A stretch of 52,376 nucleotides of DNA from Anaerolineae bacterium (GTDB taxonomy: Bacteria > Chloroflexota > Anaerolineae > UBA4142 > SHND01), in contig JAJTXZ010000030.1 of the NCBI GenBank assembly GCA_021463195.1, positions 1-52,376 on the forward strand, given 5' to 3'. This document shows, piece by piece, positions 1 through 6,842 of this stretch (position 1 is its first letter; each line of letters starts with the position of its first letter). Both the position numbers and the translations under genes were made by a program. The notes beneath the pieces are model-generated. The model was not told the DNA's origin. It was given only the letters and a program-made list of their open reading frames with translations, and made no database searches.

Positions 1-98
1 TCATTTCGAATGCAATGAGAAATCTCGTTTGACGCGCAAGGTCGAGATTTCTCGCCTCCGCTCGAAATGACAGTTTGCGCGACTTTGTGCCAGCCCTA
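1..98. repeat. Terminal inverted repeat, left copy
   Basis: Positions 3-98 are the perfect reverse complement of 52281-52376. The first 70 bases are themselves palindromic: TCATTTCGA at 1-9 faces TCGAAATGA at 62-70, and GAGAAATCTCG at 17-27 faces CGAGATTTCTC at 43-53. This looks like a short non-coding dispersed palindrome (REP or MITE type). Its presence at both ends suggests the assembly stopped here because the element is multicopy. The short open frames across it are not credible genes. Confidence 0.85.
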
Positions 99-357
99 TT
101 GCGAAGGGTGTGCGTCACAATTTTGGGCGAATCGAATTCACTCGCAACAAATACACAAAACGTCCCTGCGGACGTTCCCGCGTGTCAATTCACGCAACGC
201 GTCATTGCGAGCCATCTCTTTAATTCTCAAGTCAGGCAAGACAATTTTCGCGCGCCAAGCGAGCTGGCGCCGCCGCTCAAGAAAATGAATTAGAATCCAA
301 AATTCCAAAGTTCAGAGCTTGTGAAATTTTGGGACGGCGTTTTTTTTAAAACAAATC
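99..357. other. Non-coding region with dispersed repeat copy A
   Basis: No credible gene. Positions 126-195 hold, on the minus strand, a copy of a two-hairpin dispersed element also found at 5347-5420 and 16088-16158. The shared core is a small hairpin around GTCCGCAGGGAC followed about 25 nt later by a GCGAATTNGATTCGC-like palindrome. A CATTGCGAGC word near 203 belongs to another common repeat, also seen inside the element at 6677-6771. The rest is downstream of the MFS gene and shows no clear terminator. Confidence 0.5.
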
Positions 358-1614
358 TTATCGTCTATCCTTGATGACAGCCGCGCTATCCGGGCGCGCG
401 AGTGGGAAACGATATAAATTCAAACCAACCAAAACCGTGACGCCCATGATGCTTGCGGCTGCCACCATCGGCGCGTTCGGGCCCAGCGCGTCAAACATAA
501 AGCCTGCCAACAGCGGACCTAAAATGCTGCCCAACGCGTTCGCCGATTGATTCAGTCCAATCACGCCGCCGCGCGCGTTCGGCGGCGCGGCAAAGGTGAG
601 CAACGCGACCAGCGATGGCAGCGCAATCCCGCCGCCGATTGCCATAAAAGGAATCATCGCGAGCAGCGACGTTAAAACGGGGAACAGCGCGAGCGACGCA
701 AATGCCAGCGCGCGCATCACATTGCCCGCGTTCACCAAATTCACTTCGCCAAAGCGTTTCACCAACGGACCCACTAGCCACGCCTGCGTAATGACGCCGA
801 CAATGCCAAGCAGTGTCAGAATCAGCGCAATCGCTTGCGTGACAAACGCTTGCGACGCGCCCGGAAAAATCAACTCTTCCGCCCACAAAACATAAATCGT
901 TTGGAACGAAAAAAAACTAAACTGCGTGCCGAACGCCACCAATAAAATCAAGGCAATCGCCGGCACGCGCAGTAAATCCCACTGACTGCGCCGCGGCGCA
1001 AGTTGCGCGGCGGCGTGATCGCGGCGGCGCTGCTCGGGCGTCAATGATTCCGACAGCATAAAGGTCGAGAGCAAAATGGTCGCGAGCGAAAAACCAGCGG
1101 CGGCAAAAAAGGGCACGCGCGGGCCAAACTGCGCGGCGAGCAAACCGCCAAACGCGGGCCCAAAAATAAAACCTAGCGAAAACGCCGCGCTGATCAAACC
1201 CATACTGCGCGTGCGCTGCGTTTCGTCCGTCACATCGGACAAATAGGCTTGCGCGACGGTAATGTTGCCGCCCGTGATACCATCAATCACTCGTGACAAG
1301 GACAAAAACAGCATCGTCGGCGCGAGCGCATTCATCAGCAGCGCGGTCAACGTGCCGATTTGCGACACAATCAAAACGGGGCGTCGCCCCAAACGGTCCG
1401 ATAAACGCCCCAATAGCGGCGCGGCGAAAAATTGCGCGGTGAAAAATATCGAAGTCAGAATCGTAATCTGCATCGCCGACGCGCCCAGTTGATTTTGCGC
1501 AAACAAGGGTAACACCGGAATCGTGATGCCCAAACCCAACACATCCACAAAAATAATCATAAAAATGGGAAACTGCGGCGAGCGCAAAAATTTTCCGATT
1601 GAATCAAACTGCAT
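358..1614 (-). CDS. MFS transporter, TetA/multidrug-efflux type
   Basis: A 418-residue major facilitator superfamily permease of the inner membrane, probably a proton-driven drug or metabolite exporter. TM1 carries FVDVLGLGITIPVLPLF, typical of the TetA-like branch. The loop after TM2 has the MFS signature GRLSDRLGRRPVLI, and the region after TM4 has LISAAFSLGFIFGPAFGG. About twelve hydrophobic segments are visible, the usual number. The start chosen is the ATG at 1612-1614, preceded by GAGAGG; a longer frame begins 22 codons upstream but has no ribosome site. The substrate cannot be told. It stands alone, divergent from the lipoprotein gene. Confidence 0.85.
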   Translation of the reverse strand: MQFDSIGKFLRSPQFPIFMIIFVDVLGLGITIPVLPLFAQNQLGASAMQITILTSIFFTAQFFAAPLLGRLSDRLGRRPVLIVSQIGTLTALLMNALAPTMLFLSLSRVIDGITGGNITVAQAYLSDVTDETQRTRSMGLISAAFSLGFIFGPAFGGLLAAQFGPRVPFFAAAGFSLATILLSTFMLSESLTPEQRRRDHAAAQLAPRRSQWDLLRVPAIALILLVAFGTQFSFFSFQTIYVLWAEELIFPGASQAFVTQAIALILTLLGIVGVITQAWLVGPLVKRFGEVNLVNAGNVMRALAFASLALFPVLTSLLAMIPFMAIGGGIALPSLVALLTFAAPPNARGGVIGLNQSANALGSILGPLLAGFMFDALGPNAPMVAAASIMGVTVLVGLNLYRFPLARPDSAAVIKDRR

Positions 1615-1719
1615 ACATTTTTTCCTCTCGCAATAAAGCTTGGGATTCGCGATGACGCGACAAATTTTAAATATATCCAATCATACCCAAAAAACCGAAT
1701 TTTGGCGCGCAGCCGTCAT

Positions 1720-1749
1720 TTGTAGCACATTCCAAATTTGTGGCATAAT
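1720..1749 (+). promoter_or_regulatory. Putative promoter of the lipoprotein gene
   Basis: TTGTAG at 1720-1725 and CATAAT at 1744-1749, separated by 18 bp, lie about 70 bp before the lipoprotein start. The match to the sigma-70 consensus is moderate. Confidence 0.4.
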
Positions 1750-1818
1750 ATTTCCGATAACGCGCATGCTTCACCCGACGCGTCCCCAACACGAACGCGC
1801 CAAGAAAGGAAAGCGAGT

Positions 1819-2346
1819 ATGAAATTCAAAGTGATGTTATTGACAGCGCTCGTGTTAGCGGCGCTTGTTGTATCCGGTTGCGGCATGGCAAAAAATCTCA
1901 TGGGGCAAAATTCCGGCACCGTTTCGGATTTGTGGGCGGACGTTCCGCCGCCGCCCGACGCCACCAAAGCCAACCTGGATATTCCTTTGCCGATGCAGCT
2001 TGCCATTCAGGGCTTTATTCAAGCCGCCAACGCCGATAACAGCAGCGACACAAAACTCGACAAGTTTGATTTCATTGCATTCCAGAGCAACCAAACCGCG
2101 GCGCAAGTGGCGGAATTTTACACGATCGAAAAAATGAAAGCGGCGGGCTGGAATGCCGATGACGCGATGGGCTGCGCAGGCGGCACGGACTCGAGCAGCG
2201 GCGTCGGCGCGGCGAGTTTTTGCGCCTTTGCTAAAAAAGGCGACGGCGGCAAAGACACCGTATTGATGATTATTCCTTATCAGGAAGAAACCGGCAAACC
2301 GACGCAAATCTTTTTCATTCGCTTTGAAGCGACCACCAAAAAATAA
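1819..2346 (+). CDS. Small secreted lipoprotein of unknown function
   Basis: 175 residues. The N-terminus is a lipoprotein signal: a charged start, a hydrophobic stretch and the lipobox VSGC near residue 21, so the mature protein should be lipid-anchored outside the membrane. The start is the ATG at 1819, with AAGGAAAG about 6 nt upstream; an upstream in-frame start has no ribosome site. The mature part (PPPPDATKANLDIPLP near residue 49, then EFYTIEKMKAAGW) resembles proteins in which a small domain compares paired residues, but I recognise no family with certainty. Single gene between its own promoter and a strong terminator. Confidence 0.75.
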   Translation: MKFKVMLLTALVLAALVVSGCGMAKNLMGQNSGTVSDLWADVPPPPDATKANLDIPLPMQLAIQGFIQAANADNSSDTKLDKFDFIAFQSNQTAAQVAEFYTIEKMKAAGWNADDAMGCAGGTDSSSGVGAASFCAFAKKGDGGKDTVLMIIPYQEETGKPTQIFFIRFEATTKK

Positions 2347-2436
2347 AGCGTTCGCGTTACGCCGTTGCCCCGTCGCGCGGCGCGTCTGGCGCGGCAAATT
2401 TCAAATTTGTTCTATCGACGCGCAATCGGCGTAAAT

Positions 2437-2482
2437 AAAAAAAGAGACGCGGGTTATAATCAACCCGCGTCTCTTTTTTTTT
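2437..2482. terminator. Bidirectional intrinsic terminator
   Basis: A 12-bp perfect stem (GAGACGCGGGTT at 2444-2455, AACCCGCGTCTC at 2462-2473) with a 6-nt loop, flanked by an A-run and a T-run. It separates two converging genes and can serve both. Confidence 0.92.
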
Positions 2483-2489
2483 ATTCGAC

Positions 2490-5219
2490 TCACGGCGCAG
2501 CATTACCTGCCATCCCCATCACTTCAATCTCATTCAGCGCCGCCACGCGCGACCAATACCAATAACCGTCCACGCTGTGGATTACAAAGCGCAATTTGTT
2601 CACCGTCACCGGTTCAGCCAAAGTGATGAGCGTGCCGCCATCCGCGTACGCTTCCACTTGTCCCACCGCGATGGGCGGGCCCACTTTATTTTTGCCCAGC
2701 CATAATTGCAGCGTGCCGCTTGTAATGTGATACGGCGTCGTCGTAGGCCCGCTGCCAAAGCCGCCCCAATCGCCGCCGGTCGGCGGCGCGCCAATCAAAC
2801 GAATGGTTTTGATTTTGACCGGTCGCTTCCATTTTAATTGAATCCATTCGCCCGCCGCGCTGGCGTCCGCATCATGTTCGACGGACATCCAACCCGTTTC
2901 ATTATCCTGCAAATTAGGATCATCGGCGGTCACTTGTTCCGGTTCACTCGACTTGGGCGCTTCGACAAATTTTCCGTCACGCAAAACTTGGAGCAAACCG
3001 CCGCGCGGCGCATTAAGCGAATCATTGCGCGCGACGGGATTCGGCGGGCCGCCGGAGGGCAGTGGAATGAAACCGCGTCGGTCATTGACGCGCGCGGGAT
3101 CGAACGGCTGATATTGGTCGTCCGCGCGATTTTCCGACGACGCGCGCGCTTTGGCGTACGGCGCCACATTCGTCCAGCCCGCGCTCGCTTCCGTCGGGTT
3201 GGTAATCGAACCGCTGACGTGTCCAAAATGACAACCGATGCAGGTCACGGTTTGACCCGGGCGCGCGTACGCGTTGCCTTGCGCGATGGTGATATAACCG
3301 CGCCGCCATTTGCTCACCACGCGCCCGGCGGCATCGCGCAGCACAACGAACGCGGGAACGTCCGCCGGAATTTGCGCGGTAAATTCGCCGCGCGGCGAAA
3401 CCGGCACGCTTGTAAATTTGATACCACGCTGTTGAATATCCTGTTTGAAACCGTCGCACGAATCGGGCCAATCGCCATAACAATACGCGCCGGTGAATTG
3501 ATTCGCCAGCAGCCACACTTCGGCGAGCGCGACGCTGCCGGGGGGGGGAGAATTATTGATAAACGGCAAGGCGAGTGGCGCGTTGGCGTACACATTCGGA
3601 TTGTGAATTGTCGCCATTTGCATCGTGCCGACGGTTTTTTGCGACCAACCATACGGTTTGGGCAGCGTATCGGAAGGCACATTCCATTGCTGCGGGTCGT
3701 CGCTGCTCTGCGTGGTAAATTGGTCGGGCATAGCAGCCCAGCCGCTGCGCGGCGCAAGCGCTTTGGCGTCCAGCGCGTCTGCCGCGCCAATATCGGCGGC
3801 GACCTGCGTTTTGGCGCTGCCGTCAATATTCATGGTGAACAATTTGTATTGCAATTTTGAACCTTGCAAATCAAACACGCGCTGCGTCGTTGGGTCGGTG
3901 TAACTTGCGCGCGTCGGCAAAGTATTGTCGGCGGTTTGGGCGTATGAAAAGAGAATCGTCCCATCGGGCATGCCGGCGGGATGAATGGCGTACGGCGGCG
4001 AAGAATCGTCCTGCGCCCACGCTTTTTCGTACGTCAATCCCGCAATCGCGTCGGGAATATTGGCGTACAACATTTCCACGCCGGGCAGCGCGACGCGGAT
4101 GCCGGTCTTTTGCGTCGAATGCACCATCGTCGTATCTTGCTGCGAGGTGAACGCGATGTACATTTTGCCGCCGTTGAAAACTAACGCGGGCTGCGCGGCG
4201 GTGTACGTATCCAAACCGGAATCTTCGGTCCGCGCCCATTCCGCATACGGCGTAAAGGCAAAACGTTGAAACGCGCTGCCGTCCGGATTCACCACATGCA
4301 AATGCCAAGTGTTGGGCGCGTCGCGGATGGCGTAACCGTTCGGCAGTTTGCCGGTTGGCGGATTAAAGGTTTCGTCCGGATTCGCGTAAATAACCGTGCC
4401 ATCTTTTAATGTCCTGTTCACGGCGCGATTGTCTATACGATTGAAAACAGCTTTGCTCGCGGGCTGATTAAAATTATTCCACCAGCGCGCAAACAAAATG
4501 CGCCCATCGGGCAGCGGTGTCGGATGCAACAAACCGCCGCGTTCCGTCGTGATGCGATGCAAATCCGAACCATCGGCATTGACAAGATACAAATTGTACG
4601 CGGCGCGTCCGTCATATTCCGAACGCGAAGGATAACGCGACGAGGCAAACACAATGCGACCATCCGCCAAATACGCGGGGAACAAATCATTCCACCATGC
4701 GTACGTTGCGTGATTGCCGTAATCGTATCCGTTTTTATTATTATTGGGAACGCTTGTGAACGCGCGGTCGGGAATCGGAATTTTGCGAAACCCGGAACCG
4801 TTGACGCCGATTTCGTACAAACGCCAGCCGTACTGGGGCGATTCCGCGTCAATGGTCGTCGCGCCCGCGAAAATAATTCTTGTCGCGTCGAATGAAACAT
4901 CGGGCGCTTGCACATCAATCAAATTGCCGGTGGACGCGGAAGGATTCGCGCCATCCACCAACGTCGTCAGCGCGCCGTTCGCGTGGCGCAGCATCAGTTT
5001 GGAACCGGGCGCGAATTTTGGCAAGCCCGAACCAAATTGGCCCGCGGGCCCCTTTTCATCGCGAAAAATATCGTCTTGCGTCGCCAAATGCGCGCGCGCC
5101 ACAAAGACAATCGCGATATCAGCGGCAGCGGTTTGCGCCGCGAACGCAGAGGAAAGCGAAAATAGGCCCAGCGCGAGCAGAGCAAACGCGCACAGGCGCA
5201 AATATAAGATGAAACGCAT
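2490..5219 (-). CDS. Exported beta-propeller protein with c-type heme motif (hydrazine synthase alpha-like)
   Basis: 909 residues. A signal peptide (hydrophobic core at about residues 5-25, ending SSAFA) sends it out of the cytoplasm. The first ~500 residues hold TolB/WD40-like repeats such as LPDGRILFARW and MPDGTILFSYA, typical of a beta-propeller. CIGCH at residues 660-664 is a CxxCH heme-c attachment motif. The C-terminal ~120 residues (WIQLKWKRPVKIKTIRLIG, then LRFVIHSVDGYW) look like a discoidin/F5-8 carbohydrate-binding fold. The propeller followed by a CxxCH segment resembles the widespread relatives of the hydrazine synthase alpha subunit; hydrazine synthesis itself is not implied, as no beta or gamma subunit or other anammox gene is present. 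A run of nine G lies at 3540-3548 in frame. Confidence 0.7.
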   Translation of the reverse strand: MRFILYLRLCAFALLALGLFSLSSAFAAQTAAADIAIVFVARAHLATQDDIFRDEKGPAGQFGSGLPKFAPGSKLMLRHANGALTTLVDGANPSASTGNLIDVQAPDVSFDATRIIFAGATTIDAESPQYGWRLYEIGVNGSGFRKIPIPDRAFTSVPNNNKNGYDYGNHATYAWWNDLFPAYLADGRIVFASSRYPSRSEYDGRAAYNLYLVNADGSDLHRITTERGGLLHPTPLPDGRILFARWWNNFNQPASKAVFNRIDNRAVNRTLKDGTVIYANPDETFNPPTGKLPNGYAIRDAPNTWHLHVVNPDGSAFQRFAFTPYAEWARTEDSGLDTYTAAQPALVFNGGKMYIAFTSQQDTTMVHSTQKTGIRVALPGVEMLYANIPDAIAGLTYEKAWAQDDSSPPYAIHPAGMPDGTILFSYAQTADNTLPTRASYTDPTTQRVFDLQGSKLQYKLFTMNIDGSAKTQVAADIGAADALDAKALAPRSGWAAMPDQFTTQSSDDPQQWNVPSDTLPKPYGWSQKTVGTMQMATIHNPNVYANAPLALPFINNSPPPGSVALAEVWLLANQFTGAYCYGDWPDSCDGFKQDIQQRGIKFTSVPVSPRGEFTAQIPADVPAFVVLRDAAGRVVSKWRRGYITIAQGNAYARPGQTVTCIGCHFGHVSGSITNPTEASAGWTNVAPYAKARASSENRADDQYQPFDPARVNDRRGFIPLPSGGPPNPVARNDSLNAPRGGLLQVLRDGKFVEAPKSSEPEQVTADDPNLQDNETGWMSVEHDADASAAGEWIQLKWKRPVKIKTIRLIGAPPTGGDWGGFGSGPTTTPYHITSGTLQLWLGKNKVGPPIAVGQVEAYADGGTLITLAEPVTVNKLRFVIHSVDGYWYWSRVAALNEIEVMGMAGNAAP

Positions 5220-5346
5220 ATTGTAATGTCAGCTTGGAGCGGAATGTTCGCATTATAATCCGCGCGCATGAACGCCGAAAATAGGAAAAAGATGCTAACG
5301 TTTGAAAAGCGCTTGGAAATCGCGGCAACTACACCACCAAATCTGC

Positions 5347-5420
5347 CTCGCAGGTTGGCAGGCGAAAACGTCCGCAGGGACGTTTCGCGCTTTGATTGAC
5401 GCGAATTGGATTCGCTCATA
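5347..5420. repeat. Dispersed two-hairpin repeat, copy B
   Basis: Contains the AACGTCCGCAGGGACGTT palindrome near 5369-5386 and, about 20 nt on, GCGAATTGGATTCGC. Same family as copies at 126-195 (minus strand) and 16088-16158. It lies in the 323-bp gap between divergent genes, which holds no credible gene. Confidence 0.6.
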
Positions 5421-5446
5421 AACGCCAATCGTAATTTTCTTTGAAA

Positions 5447-5477
5447 TTGTGGTATAGTGACGCTACCCGATTATACT
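5447..5477 (+). promoter_or_regulatory. Possible promoter of the ABC importer operon
   Basis: TATACT at 5472-5477 is a good -10 element. The best -35 candidate, TTGTGG at 5447-5452, is 19 bp away, so the assignment is weak. Confidence 0.3.
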
Positions 5478-5483
5478 AATTTC

Positions 5484-5537
5484 TCAAGTTACGCTTGAGC
5501 GCTTGTCTCGTCACGCGTAACTTGTCTCGAGGAGGAG
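5484..5537 (+). promoter_or_regulatory. Leader with alternative hairpins before the binding-protein gene
   Basis: CTCAAG at 5484-5489 can pair with CTTGAG at 5494-5499. Alternatively CAAGTTACGC at 5485-5494 can pair perfectly with GCGTAACTTG at 5515-5524. The two hairpins exclude each other, and the second ends a few bases before the strong ribosome site GAGGAGGAG at 5529-5537. The word TTGTCTCG also occurs twice. No Fur- or DtxR-type box was recognised. Confidence 0.4.
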
Positions 5538-5542
5538 AAGCA

Positions 5543-6655
5543 ATGCAAGTACGTATCCCCTTTGTCGTGATGGCGCTCGCCATCGTCTCTGCCATTTTTG
5601 TCGCGTGCGCCACCCCTGCGGTAGCGCCGACCAGCGCCCCACCCACTGCTGCGCCCGCGCAGCCCACTACCGCGCCCGCGCAACCCACTACCGCGCCGGC
5701 AGCGGAACTCAAGGGCGAATTGAATATGCTCTGCACGCCGCAGCAGGAATGGTGTGACGGGATGAAAAAAGAATTTGAAGCCAAGAATCCCGGCGTCACC
5801 GTGAACTTTGTCCGCTTGTCCAGCGGCGAAGCGCTGGCGCGTCTGCGCAGCGAAAAAGAAAATCCGCAATTCGATATCTGGTGGGGTGGTCCGATTGATT
5901 CCTTTGTCGCCGCGAAAGGCGATGGCTTGCTCGAACCCTACCAATCGCCGAATTACGCCAATATCATCAATCCGAAATTGATGCTCGACCCCGATGGACA
6001 ATGGGTTGGCATCTATGTCGGTTCGCTCGGTTTTGGCACGAACAACGATTTCCTCAAAAACAATCCAAGCGCCAAAGCGCCCACCTCAATGGACGATTTG
6101 CTCAAACCCGAGTTCAAGGGCCAAATTTTTATGGCGCATCCCGCGACCTCCGGCACGGCGTACACCTTTGTCTGCACGATTTTGCAACAGCGCGGCGAAG
6201 AAAAGGGTTGGGAATATCTCAAGCAATTCACGCAGAATGTCGCCCAGTACACCAAGAGCGGCGCGGCGCCCGTCCAATCCGTTGGTCAGGGCGAAGGCGC
6301 GCTCGGCATCGTCTTTTCGCATGATATTGTCGCCGGCATCGAAAAAGGTTTGCCCTTGACGCTTAGTTTCCCTGAAGAGGGCACCGGTTACGAAATCGGC
6401 GGCATGGGCATTATCAAAGGCGCGAAAAATCTTGACCTCGCCAAAGCGTGGTTCGATTGGGCGCTTGAACCATCAACGCAAGAACTCGGACCGAAATACA
6501 ACGCGTTCCAAGCGCCAACCGTCAAAGGCGCCACGCCATCGCGTCCCGAGTTGCTCAAAGTCAAGTTGATTGACTATGATTTCGAATGGTGCGGCAAAAA
6601 CAAAAAAGCGTTCGTAGACAAATTCACGAACGAAATCGCGCAACCGCCGCAATAG
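5543..6655 (+). CDS. Iron(III)-type ABC transporter substrate-binding lipoprotein
   Basis: 370 residues. Lipoprotein signal with cysteine in IFVACATP, then a low-complexity linker of PTTAPAQ repeats (about residues 25-55), then a type II periplasmic-binding fold. The segments FEAKNPGVTVNFVRLSSGE and NPQFDIWWGGPIDSFVAAKGDGLL match binding proteins of the Fbp/AfuA iron(III) group, which also includes polyamine and phosphonate relatives. The start at 5543 is fixed by GAGGAGGAG six bases upstream. It is followed on the same strand by a fused permease and an ATPase, making a full importer. Iron is the likeliest ligand by family, but the ligand residues cannot be confirmed by eye. Confidence 0.85.
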   Translation: MQVRIPFVVMALAIVSAIFVACATPAVAPTSAPPTAAPAQPTTAPAQPTTAPAAELKGELNMLCTPQQEWCDGMKKEFEAKNPGVTVNFVRLSSGEALARLRSEKENPQFDIWWGGPIDSFVAAKGDGLLEPYQSPNYANIINPKLMLDPDGQWVGIYVGSLGFGTNNDFLKNNPSAKAPTSMDDLLKPEFKGQIFMAHPATSGTAYTFVCTILQQRGEEKGWEYLKQFTQNVAQYTKSGAAPVQSVGQGEGALGIVFSHDIVAGIEKGLPLTLSFPEEGTGYEIGGMGIIKGAKNLDLAKAWFDWALEPSTQELGPKYNAFQAPTVKGATPSRPELLKVKLIDYDFEWCGKNKKAFVDKFTNEIAQPPQ

Positions 6656-6672
6656 TCAGTCATCAGTGATCA

Positions 6673-6775
6673 GTAGTTTGGCAATGTCGCATTTGTCATT
6701 GCGAACCGCGCTTGTTGCGATGAACTGCTTCGCATCCCTCGCAATGATATTTCGAATCTGACATTGCCAAAGTAG
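6673..6775. mobile_element. MITE-like palindromic element
   Basis: A perfect 12-bp inverted repeat, TTTGGCAATGTC at 6677-6688 and GACATTGCCAAA at 6760-6771, encloses a second one (CATTGCGA at 6697-6704, TCGCAATG at 6739-6746). Both ends are flanked by GTAG (6673-6676 and 6772-6775), possibly a target-site duplication. The surrounding bases are a degenerate CAGTNATCAGT phrase, so the element seems to have landed in another repeat. No coding capacity. Confidence 0.55.
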
Positions 6776-6842
6776 TCAGTCGTCAGGAATCAGTGAACAA
6801 TAACGAGTGTGCGCGGTGCATGCCGCGCACACTCACCACTTT

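Noticed and set aside
67-293. Two overlapping small plus-strand frames at the left end
   Set aside because: They run through the terminal palindrome and dispersed repeats, with no ribosome site or recognisable protein.
3540-3548. G9 tract as a phase-variation switch
   Set aside because: The frame is open as read and no variation can be seen from one sequence; the tract may be chance.
2838-3860. Plus-strand frame of 340 codons inside the propeller protein gene
   Set aside because: Shadow rich in Arg and His, no signal or domain.
2490-5219. Anammox hydrazine synthase
   Set aside because: Only an alpha-like architecture with one heme motif is seen; no partner subunits or other anammox genes are present.
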